Source: CAMAVH01 sp046297835 (lineage in GTDB: Bacteria > Pseudomonadota > Alphaproteobacteria > SMXQ01). From it: a DNA stretch of 64,000 nt. Location: positions 101,576 to 165,575 of the forward strand of contig JBKBHI010000009.1 of NCBI GenBank assembly GCA_046297835.1, read 5' to 3'. The notes beneath the pieces were generated by a model that was not told where the DNA came from, made no database searches, and was given only the letters and a program-made list of their open reading frames with translations. The stretch's first letter is position 1. The number at the start of each line of letters is the position of its first letter. Of this stretch, positions 17,685 through 27,358 are shown piece after piece. A program made the position numbers and the translations under genes.

Positions 17685-17742
17685 GCGATTTCAGAAGCTT
17701 ATGCGCGAGGCATGAAAATATAGCCGGGGGTGGATTTGTTCC

Positions 17743-17955
17743 TTAGGCCCGTTTTGGGCCGAAAAACGCCAGCAATCCGCCGGCCACCACTGCCGCGCCA
17801 CCGCCGATCAGATACCACATGGTCCGGTCGGTATATTGGCCGGTGAGCGCTTCGCTGATCTGGTCCGCCGGCGCGTCGGCGGCGTTGAAGCCGAACGCCA
17901 AAAGAATCGCGCCGACCGCGAGCAGGACAAAACCGATCAATCGCGCAGGCTGCAT
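17743..17955 (-). CDS. Small membrane protein, DUF3185-like
   Basis: 70 residues with two membrane helices: RLIGFVLLAVGAILLAFGFN (5-24) and WYLIGGGAAVVAGGLLAFFG in the second half. The short loop between them carries the DRTMWYLIGG pattern of DUF3185. The start ATG follows a clear AAAGGAGATTATC ribosome-binding site; longer in-frame starts lack one. Function unknown. It lies upstream of the riboswitch promoter on the same strand. Confidence 0.75.
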   Translation of the reverse strand: MQPARLIGFVLLAVGAILLAFGFNAADAPADQISEALTGQYTDRTMWYLIGGGAAVVAGGLLAFFGPKRA

Positions 17956-18048
17956 GATAATCTCCTTTAAAAGCGCGCCGAAGATGCGCCTCGGGGAACC
18001 AACGCTCGAATTGCGAAAAAATTCCTTTCGCGGGGAGGGGGGAAGACG

Positions 18049-18933
18049 ATGCGACTTTGGCCCAGAAGCAGTTGGCATTCAGATCTATCGGTTCGCCGTG
18101 CTGGCAAAGTCGGTCTGCTCTATGTCGCGGCGGCCGGGCTTTGGGTGATCGGTTCCGATATTTACGTTCACCGCGCCGGGATACAGACGGAGTTGGCGGC
18201 GCTGATGCCCAGCTTGACGAAGGGGCTGGCCTTCGTTGTCGTGACGGGCGTCTTGCTGTTTGCGGTCTTGCTCCGCAGCTATATGCGCATTGAGGACGCG
18301 AATGCCCTACAACTGTTGCGCTTCTCGCAGACCATCACAGCGCTCGCCCGCATGATCGAATTGCGCGATATTTACACGCATGGCCATCAGAAGCGGGCCG
18401 CGCAGATCGCCGACGCGCTGGCGGCCCGGCTCGGCTTGCCGCGCGAGCGACGGCTCGTCCTGACGCTGGCCGCCGAGCTGCACGACATCGGCAAGATCGG
18501 CGTGCCGGAGCATCTGCTCAACAAGGCCGGCTTCATGACCGACGCCGAATTGGCGCGCATCCATGAGCATGCGGCCATCGGCGCGGAATTGCTGCGCGGC
18601 GTCGATTTCCCCGGCCCGGTGGCCGACATCGTCGCTCAGCATCACGAGCGGCTGGACGGCAGCGGCTATCCGCACGGCCTGGCGGGGGATGAGATCATGC
18701 TCGAAGCTCGCATACTCGCGGTCGCCGACGCGTTCGAAGCCATGTCGAACGCCCGGCCTTACCGCAACGCGCAAGGCAGCGAGGTGGCTCTGGTCGAATT
18801 GCGCCGCGGCGCCGGCGTCAAATACGACGCCCGCGTCGTCGCCGAATGCGACGCGTGGAACCGCGAATGTCAGACGGGCGGGAAAGCCTATTCGGCGGCG
18901 GGCAAGGAGAAGGCCGGCGGCGCCGCGCCGTAG
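18049..18933 (+). CDS. HD-GYP domain protein, putative c-di-GMP phosphodiesterase
   Basis: 294 residues. Two N-terminal membrane helices (about 20-40 and 60-77) anchor a cytoplasmic HD-GYP domain with ELHDIGK (His145, Asp146), the HHE of AQHHERLDG, and the GYP triplet (206-208). Such enzymes cleave cyclic di-GMP. A GGGGAGGGGGG stretch is just upstream of the ATG. The 3' end overlaps the convergent histidine kinase gene by 46 bases. Confidence 0.9.
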   Translation: MRLWPRSSWHSDLSVRRAGKVGLLYVAAAGLWVIGSDIYVHRAGIQTELAALMPSLTKGLAFVVVTGVLLFAVLLRSYMRIEDANALQLLRFSQTITALARMIELRDIYTHGHQKRAAQIADALAARLGLPRERRLVLTLAAELHDIGKIGVPEHLLNKAGFMTDAELARIHEHAAIGAELLRGVDFPGPVADIVAQHHERLDGSGYPHGLAGDEIMLEARILAVADAFEAMSNARPYRNAQGSEVALVELRRGAGVKYDARVVAECDAWNRECQTGGKAYSAAGKEKAGGAAP

Positions 18934-20129
18934 AATCGCAGGCGCTCTGGGGGCAGTCGCACCGTGACGATCGTGCCCTGCCCGGGCGCGCTCGCCAGAT
19001 CCATCTCGCCGCCATGGCTTGCGACGAAGCTCTTGCTCAGCGGCAGGCCGATGCCGGTGCCTTCGGCCGCGAGGCCCATATGGGTTTGCGCGCGCTCGAA
19101 CGGCAGCAAAACTTTCTCGAGATCGACTGGGGCGATGCCGATGCCGTCGTCCTCGACGGTCAGGACCGGCGCGCCGCTGTCGTCGACGATTGCCGCGACG
19201 CGCACATGGCCGCCGCGCGGCGTGAATTTCACGGCGTTGCTCAAAAGGTTGAGCAGCACCTGCTTGAGCTTCTGCCGGTCGCCCCACACCCGCAGCGGGC
19301 GGTGCGGCAGATGCGAATCCAGGCTGATCTGTTTCTCGGCGGCGCGCGGCGCCAGCATGCGCTGGCTCAGGCGGACGATGCCGTTGAGATCGACCTCGCC
19401 TTCGACGATGTCGAGCTTGCCGGCCTCCGCTTTCGACAAATCGAGGATGTCGTTGATCAGCGTCAGCAGGTGCGTGCCGCTGCGCAGCACGTCCGAGACA
19501 TATTCGCGCTGCTTGTCGTTGAGCGGCCCGGCATATTGCTTTTCCAGCAATTCGGAGAAGCCGATGATGGCGTTGAGCGGCGTGCGCAGCTCATGGCTGA
19601 TGCTCGCCAGAAAGGTGGATTTGGCCTGATTGGCGCGCAAGGCGGCGCGGCGCGCGTCGTCGAGATCCGAGATCTGCGCCCGCGCCTGCTCGAGCGAGAC
19701 GCCGAGCAGATCGACGCCGCTGCCGATGCCGGCGTATTTGCCGGCGCGGGTGATGATGAAACCGTCGATCGCGGCGCGCGGCGCGGCGGTCGTGATCAAT
19801 TCCTTGAGTTCTTCGATGCTGAGGCCGCAATCGACTTGCAGCGGCGGCGATTGGATGAAATGCGACACCATGAGGCGAGCGACGGGACGCTTCTCGTAAA
19901 CGGCGCGCACCAAGGGTTGCGAAAAGGCGATGAAGAAATCCTGCCGGCTCAGGAGCGCGATCGGCGTTTCGCCGTCGTCGACCACCGCCAGGCTCGGCGT
20001 CGCCGCATGTTCGCTCAGCACTTCGAACGCCTCGCCGCAGCTCATCCGCAGCGGAATCGGCGGCAGCGGCGTGATGAGGCGCTCGACGCGCCAGCCGTTG
20101 CGGCTCTGGCAGTGGGTTTCGATCATCAT
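18888..20129 (-). CDS. Sensor histidine kinase with tandem CBS-like input
   Basis: 413 residues, soluble. The N-terminal 140 residues look like two CBS motifs (PSLAVVDDGETPIALLSRQDFF and later DGFIITRAGKYAGIGSGVDLL), which usually bind adenine nucleotides. A short helix leads to a HisKA domain with SHELRTP (phospho-His179) and a HATPase with NLLSNAVKF, DDGIGI and GTGIGLPLS boxes. An upstream in-frame start at 20192 would add 21 residues; ATG 20129 is preferred because it begins the folded part, although the ribosome-binding site is weak. No response regulator gene is adjacent. Confidence 0.88.
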   Translation of the reverse strand: MMIETHCQSRNGWRVERLITPLPPIPLRMSCGEAFEVLSEHAATPSLAVVDDGETPIALLSRQDFFIAFSQPLVRAVYEKRPVARLMVSHFIQSPPLQVDCGLSIEELKELITTAAPRAAIDGFIITRAGKYAGIGSGVDLLGVSLEQARAQISDLDDARRAALRANQAKSTFLASISHELRTPLNAIIGFSELLEKQYAGPLNDKQREYVSDVLRSGTHLLTLINDILDLSKAEAGKLDIVEGEVDLNGIVRLSQRMLAPRAAEKQISLDSHLPHRPLRVWGDRQKLKQVLLNLLSNAVKFTPRGGHVRVAAIVDDSGAPVLTVEDDGIGIAPVDLEKVLLPFERAQTHMGLAAEGTGIGLPLSKSFVASHGGEMDLASAPGQGTIVTVRLPPERLRFYGAAPPAFSLPAAE

Positions 20130-20312
20130 GTGCCTGCGTCGTGATCCCCTGACGCCGATTGCCGTCGGACGCCTGTCGCTATCGCGCTGCACCTTCTCCT
20201 GCGGGCGGTTAATATTGTCCTACCCGAAGATGGATTTATCCTCTTAAATCAATCTGTTATGTTACGGGATCGTGACATCCGGACGATCCGCCGGCCGAGG
20301 AAAGACGCCGAC

Positions 20313-20972
20313 ATGCCGCAAGACGCCCCCTTTAGCCGAGAGAACCCCAGCCCGCGCTTTCGCGCGCTCGTCGAGATGTATCGGAGGATGCATGAAGAAG
20401 GCGAACAGACGCACGGCATCGCCGCGAGCGAGACGTTCGACGGCCGAAGCCTCGTGCCGCACACGCTCACCATCCGCGATCTGGTCGCGAAGCTGCGGGC
20501 GAAGACGCTGCTGGATTACGGCGCCGGCAAAGGCACGCTTTATAAGATGCGCAACTTGAAAACGCCGACCGGCGAGGTGTTTCCCGATCTGCGCCATTAT
20601 TGGAATCTCGACGCGATCACGCTCTACGACCCCGGCTATGCGCCCTATAGCGCCTATCCGAGCGGGCGATTCGACGCGGTGATCTGCACCGACGTGCTCG
20701 AACATATCCCCGAGGAGGATATTCCCTGGACGCTCGGCGAGTTGTTCGGTTTTGCCGACAAGTTCGTTTTCACCACCATCGCCGGCTATCCGGCTGGCAA
20801 AATCATGCCGAACGGCGAAAACGCGCATTGCACGCTGCAGCCGATCGAATGGTGGAAGGCGCAGATGAATGCCGCGCGGGCCGCGGCCGGACGGTCCTTG
20901 CCCTGGTTCGCGCTCTATATCGGCCCATCGCCCGATGGAAAGACGCTGCAAACTACGCCCATTCAGGGCTAA
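20313..20972 (+). CDS. Class I SAM-dependent methyltransferase-like protein
   Basis: 219 residues. Motif I is LLDYGAGKGTLY, and the DAVICTDVLEHIPEED segment is the acidic post-II/motif-III-like block. These identify a Rossmann-fold methyltransferase whose substrate is not evident. Start ATG 20313 follows GAGGAAAG at a suitable distance; an ATG at 20259 is in frame but has no site. A hairpin with a T-run lies just past the stop. Confidence 0.8.
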   Translation: MPQDAPFSRENPSPRFRALVEMYRRMHEEGEQTHGIAASETFDGRSLVPHTLTIRDLVAKLRAKTLLDYGAGKGTLYKMRNLKTPTGEVFPDLRHYWNLDAITLYDPGYAPYSAYPSGRFDAVICTDVLEHIPEEDIPWTLGELFGFADKFVFTTIAGYPAGKIMPNGENAHCTLQPIEWWKAQMNAARAAAGRSLPWFALYIGPSPDGKTLQTTPIQG

Positions 20973-20977
20973 TGCGT

Positions 20978-21004
20978 CGCCGATGGAGGCGAATCGGTGT
21001 TTTT
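20978..21004 (+). terminator. Probable rho-independent terminator
   Basis: CGCCGA (20978-20983) pairs with TCGGTG (20994-20999), one G-U, followed by five T. It lies six bases after the methyltransferase gene. The stem is short. Confidence 0.45.
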
Positions 21005-21212
21005 GCGAGATTTTCACCGCTGAAGCCAGGGTCGACACCAGCCAATGGCCGTTCGCAGGGAAAAACGCCCGCCATTTTCACCCCCGAAAGGCAAAATTAA
21101 CCCTAAATCACCGATAATTTAATATCCCGGCGGGTACGCCTGACGCGCCGCGCACGTTAAATTCTTGCCCCGTGCGGCAAGATGTCTTCAAACAACGGCT
21201 AGGACAGCGCTC

Positions 21213-24200
21213 ATGGCTTCCAAAATCGAGCTGCGCAAGGACGAGGCGATCGGGCAGGCGGGGGCTTTGGCCCGCCGCAGCGTCGCCGGCAAGGGCGGCG
21301 AGGCCGCCGAGCGCTTCCTGCGCCAGTTCTATGCCGCCGTCGCCCCCGAAGACGTCGCCGATCTTTCGCCCGAAGACCTCGCCGGCAGCGCGCTGGCGCT
21401 GTGGCGCTTCGGCCAGAGCCGGCCGCCCCAGACGCCCAAGGTGCGCGCCTACAATCCCCGCGTCGCGGATCACGGCTGGACCTGCGGCCATACCGTCGTC
21501 GAGATCGTCAACGACGACATGCCGTTCCTGGTCGATTCGGTCACCGGCTGGCTGACCCAGAAAGCCATCGGCCTGCATCAACTGATCCATCCGGTCATCC
21601 GCGTCAAACGCGACGCCAAGGGCGATTTGGCCGAATTGCTGCCCGTCGAAAGCGGCGACGGCCAAGCCGAATCGGTCATGCATCTGCAGATCGACAGCCA
21701 AAGCGGCACGGCCGATCTGGCCGCGATCGAAGCCGGCCTGAAGGCCGCCCTCGCCGACGTGCGCGCCGCGGTCGAGGACTGGCCGGCGATGCGCGCGCGC
21801 GCCGCCGCGATCCTCGAAGAATTGGCGCGCGCGCCCGGCGTGCCGGAAGAGGAATTGGCCGAAGCCCGCGGCTTCCTCGGTTGGCTCGACGCCAACCACT
21901 TCACCTATCTCGGCTATCGCGAATACGCCTTCGGCGGCGACGCCGCCGAGCCCGGCCTCGGCCGCGTCGTCGAAGGCTCGGGCCTCGGCGTCCTGCGCGA
22001 GCCCGACACGGCGATCTTCCATCCGACCACCGAAGCCGCCGCGCTGCCGCCCGACATGCGCGCCCTGGTGCGCGCGCCCAACGTGCTGATGATCGCCAAG
22101 GCGAACAAGCGTTCGACCGTGCATCGCCCGGTGCATTTCGACACCGTCGGCATCAAGAAATACGACGCCAAGGGCCGCGTCGTCGGCGAATACCGTTTCA
22201 TCGGCCTGTTCACCTCCGACATCTACAATCTCAGCCCGCGCCTGATCCCGCTGTTGCGCCGCAAGGTCGCGCATGTGATGGCGCGCTCCAAGCTCGCCCC
22301 GGCGAGCCATGACGGCAAGGCGCTGCTGCACATTCTCGAGACCTTTCCGCGCGACGAGCTGTTCCAGATCGCCGAGGAGGACCTCGCCGAGATCAGCCTC
22401 GGCATCCTGCATCTGCAGGACCGCGCGCGCGTCGCGCTGTTCATCCGCCGCGATCCGTTCGAGCGCTTCCTCTCCTGCCTGGTCTTCGCGCCGCGCGACC
22501 GCTTCGACACCGATCTGCGCTTGAAGTTCCAGGACATCCTGTGCCGCGAGCTGCAAGGTACGGTCTCGGCCTTCTACACGCAGATCGGCGATTCGCCGCT
22601 CGCGCGCCTGCATGTCATCGTCAAGACCAAGCCCGGCGCGGTGCCGGACTACGACCGCCGCGAGATCGAGGCCAAGCTGGCGCGGGCCATGCGCGCCTGG
22701 CGCGACGATCTGCGCGCCGCCCTGGTCGCGGCGCACGGCGAGGACGCCGGGCTCGACTTGCTTAAGCGCTACGGCGACGCCTTCCCGTCGGCATACCGGG
22801 AGACCGTGCCGGCGAATCATGCGGTGGCCGACATCGCCAAGATCGAGGCGTCGCGCGCCGGCGGGCCGCTCGGCCTCAATCTCTACCGTCCGCTCGGCGC
22901 GCCGGACGATTCCGTGCGCTTCAAGATCTACAACGCGTCCGACGCCGTGCCGCTGTCGGACGTCCTGCCCATGCTCGAAAACATGGGCTTCCGGGTGATC
23001 GACGAGCAGCCCTATCGCATCGAATTGACCAGCGATCACGACAGCGTCTGGATCCACGATTTCGGCATGGAGACGCGCGCCGGCGCGGCTGTCGATCTCG
23101 ACGGCGTGAAGCCGTTGCTGGAAGCGGCCTTCGCCCGCCTGTGGGCCGGCGAGATGGAGAACGACGGCTTCAACAAGCTGGCGCTGCTCGGCGGGCTCGG
23201 CTGGCGCGAGATCACGATGCTGCGCGCCATCGCTAAATATCTTCGCCAGGCCGGCATCCCCTTCAGCCAGGCTTATATGGAGACGACCTTCGCGAACAAT
23301 CCGGCCTTCGCGCGATTGCTGGCCGACCTGTTCGCCGCGCGCTTCGATCCGCAGCGGCGCCAGGGCGCGGAAGCGCGCGAAGTGTCGCTCAAGGTCGCTT
23401 ACGAGGAAGCGCTCGACAAGGTCGCGAGCCTCGACGAGGACCGCATCCTGCGCCGCTTCCTCAATGTCGCGCTGTCCATGCTGCGGACCAATTTCTATCA
23501 GGCGGACGCCGCCGGCGCGCCGAAGCTGTATCTTTCGTTCAAGCTCGATTCGCGGGCCGTCGACGATCTGCCGCTGCCGCGTCCGTTTTATGAAGTGTTC
23601 GTCTATTCGCCGCGCATGGAAGGCATCCATCTGCGGGGCGGCAAGGTGGCGCGCGGCGGCATCCGCTGGTCCGACCGGCGCGAAGATTTCCGCACCGAGA
23701 TTCTCGGCTTGATGAAAGCGCAGATGGTCAAGAACGCCGTCATCGTGCCGGTCGGCGCGAAAGGCGGCTTTGTGTTGAAGCAATTGCTGGCCGGGGCCGG
23801 CCGCGACGAGACGATGGCCGAGGGCATCGCCTGCTACCGCCTGTTGATGCAGGGCCTTCTGGACATTACCGACAATCGCGTCGGCGTCGGCATCGTGCCG
23901 CCGAAAGACGTCATCCGCCACGACGACGACGATCCGTATCTGGTCGTCGCCGCCGACAAGGGCACCGCGACATTCTCGGATATCGCCAACGGCATCGCCC
24001 GCGATTACGGCTTCTGGCTCGACGACGCGTTCGCCTCGGGCGGCTCGGCCGGCTACGACCATAAGAAGATGGGCATCACCGCGCGCGGGGCGTGGGAATC
24101 GGTGAAGCGCCATTTCCGCGAGATCGGCGTCGACACGCAATCGCAGGATTTCACCGTGATCGGCGTCGGCGACATGTCGGGCGACGTGTTCGGCAACGGC

Positions 24201-26072
24201 ATGCTCCTGTCGCCGCACATCAAGCTGCTCGCCGCCTTCAACCATCTGCATATTTTCATCGACCCGTCGCCCGATCCGGCGGCCAGCCTGGAAGAACGCA
24301 AGCGCCTGTTCGCTCTGCCGCGCTCGTCCTGGTCCGACTACGACGCCGCGCTGATCTCGAAGGGCGGCGGCGTGTTCGACCGCAAGGCCAAGTCGATCAA
24401 GCTGACGCCGGAGATTCAGGACTTGTTCGGCATCAAGCAGGAGACGCTCGCGCCGAACGACCTGATCCGCACCCTGCTGAAAGCCGAGGTCGATCTCTTG
24501 TTCTTCGGCGGCATCGGCACGTTCATCAAGGCGGCGACGGAAAGCCACGCCGAAGCGGGCGACCGCGCCAACGACGCGCTGCGTATCGACGGTTCGGACG
24601 TGCGCGCCAAGGTGATCGGCGAGGGCGCCAATCTCGGCATGACCCAACTCGGCCGCGTCGAATACGCCAAAACGGGCGGGCGGTTGAACACCGATGCGGT
24701 GGACAATTCGGCTGGCGTCGACGCCTCGGACCATGAGGTCAACATCAAGATTCTCACCGGGACCGTGGTTGCCGAGGGCGACATAACCTTGAAGCAGCGC
24801 GACGTCCTGCTCGCCGAGATGACCGACGAGCTTGCCGGGCTGATCCTGCGCGACAATTACCTGCAGACCCAGGCGATCACGGTGATGGAGGCGCAGGGCG
24901 GCGCGATCCTCGATTCGCAGGTGCGGTTGATCCAAGACTTGGAGAAGGCCGGCAAGCTCAACCGCGAGGTCGAGAAACTGCCGAACGACGCCACGCTCGC
25001 CGCGCTGGCGGCTTTGTCCCAGGGCCTGACGCGGCCCGAGCTCGCCGTGCTGCTGGCTTACGGCAAGATGACGCTTTACGAAACCCTGCTCGCCAGCGAT
25101 CTGCCCGACGAGGCGTTCCTCGGCGAAGACCTGCATCGCTACTTTCCGACGGCGCTGCGCGAGCGCTTCCCGCAGGCGATCGACAAGCATCGGCTGCGCC
25201 GCGAGATCATCGCCACGGTGGCGACCAACAGCATGGTCAACCGCGTCGGCCCGACATTCGTCAACGATCTGCGCGCCCGCACCGGCTGCGCCGAGGGCGA
25301 CATCGCGCGCGCCTACACGGTGACGCGCGACGCCTTTGCGCTGCGCGAGTTCTGGGCCGGCGTCGAGGCGCTCGACGCCAAGGCTCCGGCCGGATTGCAG
25401 ACGGCGATGATTCTCGAATCGGCCCGGCTGGTCGAGCGCGTGACGCTATGGTTCGCGCAGAACCGCAGCCATCCGATCGACGTCGCCGCGACGATGCGGA
25501 GCTTCGCGCCGGCCGTCGCCGCGCTCAAGGCAGCGCTGCCGGACGCCTTGCCTGCGGCGGCGCGCGAGCGTCACGATGCCGCCGTCGCGGCTTACATTCA
25601 GGATGGCGCGCCGGCCGATCTCGCCGTCGCGGCCGCCATGCTGCCGGCGCTGGCGGGCGCCGCCGACATCGTCAAGCTCGCGGGGGATGACGCCGCCAAG
25701 GTCGCGTCCGCCGCTATGGTCTATTACGCGGCCGGCGACCGGCTTTCGCTTGACTGGTTGCGCGCTTCGGCGCGCGCCATCGCCGCGACGACGTCATGGC
25801 AAAAGCAGGCGGTCGCCGCCATCGTCGACGAATTGTTCGCCTTCCAGGCCGAGCTCGCGGCGCGCATCCTCGCCGGTGGGCAGACGCCCGACGCTTGGCT
25901 CGCGGCGCGCGGTCCCGTCTTCCTCCGCGCCCAGCAGGTCTTGGGAGAGATGCAGGGCGCGGGAGCCGCCGCCGGCGGCCCTCGTAAAGATGGCGCGCCT
26001 GCGCCCGCCGGCGTCGATCTCGCCATGTTGGCGGTGGCGAACCGCCAATTGCGTGCTTTAATCGCGGCATGA
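21213..26072 (+). CDS. gdh: NAD-specific glutamate dehydrogenase, large (180-kDa) class
   Basis: 1619 residues, matching the large bacterial GDH class. It oxidises glutamate to 2-oxoglutarate and ammonia with NAD. The N-terminal half is regulatory (ACT-like segments). The catalytic core is in the middle, with GGIRWSDRREDFRTEILGL, IVPVGAKGGFVLK and, in the NAD fold, GVGDMSGDVFGNG. The frame is open upstream; ATG 21213 gives the normal N-terminus and is preceded by AGGA. Its stop overlaps the start of the next transporter gene. Minus-strand frames of up to 1360 codons across it are codon-composition artefacts. Confidence 0.96.
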   Translation: MASKIELRKDEAIGQAGALARRSVAGKGGEAAERFLRQFYAAVAPEDVADLSPEDLAGSALALWRFGQSRPPQTPKVRAYNPRVADHGWTCGHTVVEIVNDDMPFLVDSVTGWLTQKAIGLHQLIHPVIRVKRDAKGDLAELLPVESGDGQAESVMHLQIDSQSGTADLAAIEAGLKAALADVRAAVEDWPAMRARAAAILEELARAPGVPEEELAEARGFLGWLDANHFTYLGYREYAFGGDAAEPGLGRVVEGSGLGVLREPDTAIFHPTTEAAALPPDMRALVRAPNVLMIAKANKRSTVHRPVHFDTVGIKKYDAKGRVVGEYRFIGLFTSDIYNLSPRLIPLLRRKVAHVMARSKLAPASHDGKALLHILETFPRDELFQIAEEDLAEISLGILHLQDRARVALFIRRDPFERFLSCLVFAPRDRFDTDLRLKFQDILCRELQGTVSAFYTQIGDSPLARLHVIVKTKPGAVPDYDRREIEAKLARAMRAWRDDLRAALVAAHGEDAGLDLLKRYGDAFPSAYRETVPANHAVADIAKIEASRAGGPLGLNLYRPLGAPDDSVRFKIYNASDAVPLSDVLPMLENMGFRVIDEQPYRIELTSDHDSVWIHDFGMETRAGAAVDLDGVKPLLEAAFARLWAGEMENDGFNKLALLGGLGWREITMLRAIAKYLRQAGIPFSQAYMETTFANNPAFARLLADLFAARFDPQRRQGAEAREVSLKVAYEEALDKVASLDEDRILRRFLNVALSMLRTNFYQADAAGAPKLYLSFKLDSRAVDDLPLPRPFYEVFVYSPRMEGIHLRGGKVARGGIRWSDRREDFRTEILGLMKAQMVKNAVIVPVGAKGGFVLKQLLAGAGRDETMAEGIACYRLLMQGLLDITDNRVGVGIVPPKDVIRHDDDDPYLVVAADKGTATFSDIANGIARDYGFWLDDAFASGGSAGYDHKKMGITARGAWESVKRHFREIGVDTQSQDFTVIGVGDMSGDVFGNGMLLSPHIKLLAAFNHLHIFIDPSPDPAASLEERKRLFALPRSSWSDYDAALISKGGGVFDRKAKSIKLTPEIQDLFGIKQETLAPNDLIRTLLKAEVDLLFFGGIGTFIKAATESHAEAGDRANDALRIDGSDVRAKVIGEGANLGMTQLGRVEYAKTGGRLNTDAVDNSAGVDASDHEVNIKILTGTVVAEGDITLKQRDVLLAEMTDELAGLILRDNYLQTQAITVMEAQGGAILDSQVRLIQDLEKAGKLNREVEKLPNDATLAALAALSQGLTRPELAVLLAYGKMTLYETLLASDLPDEAFLGEDLHRYFPTALRERFPQAIDKHRLRREIIATVATNSMVNRVGPTFVNDLRARTGCAEGDIARAYTVTRDAFALREFWAGVEALDAKAPAGLQTAMILESARLVERVTLWFAQNRSHPIDVAATMRSFAPAVAALKAALPDALPAAARERHDAAVAAYIQDGAPADLAVAAAMLPALAGAADIVKLAGDDAAKVASAAMVYYAAGDRLSLDWLRASARAIAATTSWQKQAVAAIVDELFAFQAELAARILAGGQTPDAWLAARGPVFLRAQQVLGEMQGAGAAAGGPRKDGAPAPAGVDLAMLAVANRQLRALIAA

Positions 26073-27355
26073 GCCCAACCGCCTTCGACCGGCCGCCGCC
26101 CGCGAGCAAGAAAGCTCTCGTCGCCTGGTGCCTTTACGACTGGGCGAATTCGGCCTTTCCGGCGGTCATCCTCACTTTCGTTTTCGCCGCCTATTTCGCC
26201 CAGGGCGTCGCCGAAAGCCCGGTGGCCGCCACCGGCCAATGGGGCTTGGCGCTGACCTGTTCGGCGCTCGCCATCGCGATCTTCTCGCCGCTACTCGGCG
26301 CCGTCGCCGATCAGGACGGGCGGCGCAAGCCGTGGATCGCGGCTTTATCGGCGCTCTGCATCGTCGCCACCGCGAGCCTGTGGTTCGTCAAGCCGGACCC
26401 GAGCTATGTGCTGCTGGCGCTGGTCGGCGTCGCGGTCGCCAACTTCGCCTTCGAGTTCAGCTTGGTGTTCTACAACGCCATGCTCAACGACCTCGTCGCG
26501 CCCGAACGGCTCGGCCGCCTGTCGGGCTGGGGCTGGGGCGCGGGCTATGCCGGCGGCCTCGTCTGCCTCGTGCTCGTGCTGGTCGGCTTCGTCAGCGCCG
26601 CCGATCCCTGGTTCGGCATCGGCAAGGAGGATGCCGCCCATGTCCGCGTCGTCGGGCCGATCGCGGCGCTGTGGTTCCTCGCTTTCGCCTGGCCCCTGTT
26701 CCTGTTCACGCCGGACCGGCCGTCGAAAGGCGTCGCGCCGCTGAAAGCGATGCGCGACGGTTTCGTGGCGCTCGTCGGCACGCTCAAGAACGTGCGCCAT
26801 TACGGCAATCCCGGCCGCTTCCTGCTCGCGCACATGATCTACACCGACGGGCTGAACACCCTGTTCGCCTTCGGCGGCATCTATGCCGCGGGCCAGTTCG
26901 GCATGGAGGTCGAGGAAGTCATCTGGTTCGGCATCGCCCTCAACCTCACCGCCGGCCTCGGCGCGGCGGCCTTCGCCTGGATCGACGATTGGATCGGCGC
27001 CAAGCGCGTCATCGCCATCGCGCTTGTCGGCCTCATCGTCGTCGGCCTGGCAATTCTCGCGACCGACGACAAGGCGGTGTTCTGGGCTCTCGGCCTGGCG
27101 CTCGGAATCTTCTTCGGCCCGGCCCAGGCGGCGAGCCGCTCGCTGATGGCGCGACTCGCGCCGGCCGACATGCAGGCCGAGATGTTCGGCCTGTTCGCGT
27201 TGTCGGGCAAGGCCACGGCTTTCATCGGCCCGGCGCTGTTCGGCTGGGCCACCGTCGCCTTCGACACCCAGCGCGCCGGCATGGCCACCGTGCTCGTCTT
27301 CTTCGTGATCGGCGGCGCGATCCTCTGGCTCGTCAAGGAGCCGGCGCGGGCTTAA
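26069..27355 (+). CDS. MFS transporter, UMF1/Atg22-like
   Basis: 428 residues with about 12 membrane helices. WCLYDWANSAFPAVI near the N-terminus is the signature of the UMF1 (Atg22-like) branch of the major facilitator superfamily, and the first cytoplasmic loop has GAVADQDGRRKPW. Yeast Atg22 exports amino acids from the vacuole; bacterial substrates are unknown. The ATG overlaps the glutamate dehydrogenase stop (ATGA), so amino acid or metabolite export coupled to glutamate catabolism is a reasonable inference. Confidence 0.88.
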   Translation: MSPTAFDRPPPASKKALVAWCLYDWANSAFPAVILTFVFAAYFAQGVAESPVAATGQWGLALTCSALAIAIFSPLLGAVADQDGRRKPWIAALSALCIVATASLWFVKPDPSYVLLALVGVAVANFAFEFSLVFYNAMLNDLVAPERLGRLSGWGWGAGYAGGLVCLVLVLVGFVSAADPWFGIGKEDAAHVRVVGPIAALWFLAFAWPLFLFTPDRPSKGVAPLKAMRDGFVALVGTLKNVRHYGNPGRFLLAHMIYTDGLNTLFAFGGIYAAGQFGMEVEEVIWFGIALNLTAGLGAAAFAWIDDWIGAKRVIAIALVGLIVVGLAILATDDKAVFWALGLALGIFFGPAQAASRSLMARLAPADMQAEMFGLFALSGKATAFIGPALFGWATVAFDTQRAGMATVLVFFVIGGAILWLVKEPARA

Positions 27356-27358
27356 GCC

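Noticed and set aside
21108..25190. 1360-codon open frame antisense to glutamate dehydrogenase
   Set aside because: It mirrors the GC-rich third codon positions of the gdh gene, has no recognisable domain and has low-complexity composition typical of antisense frames.
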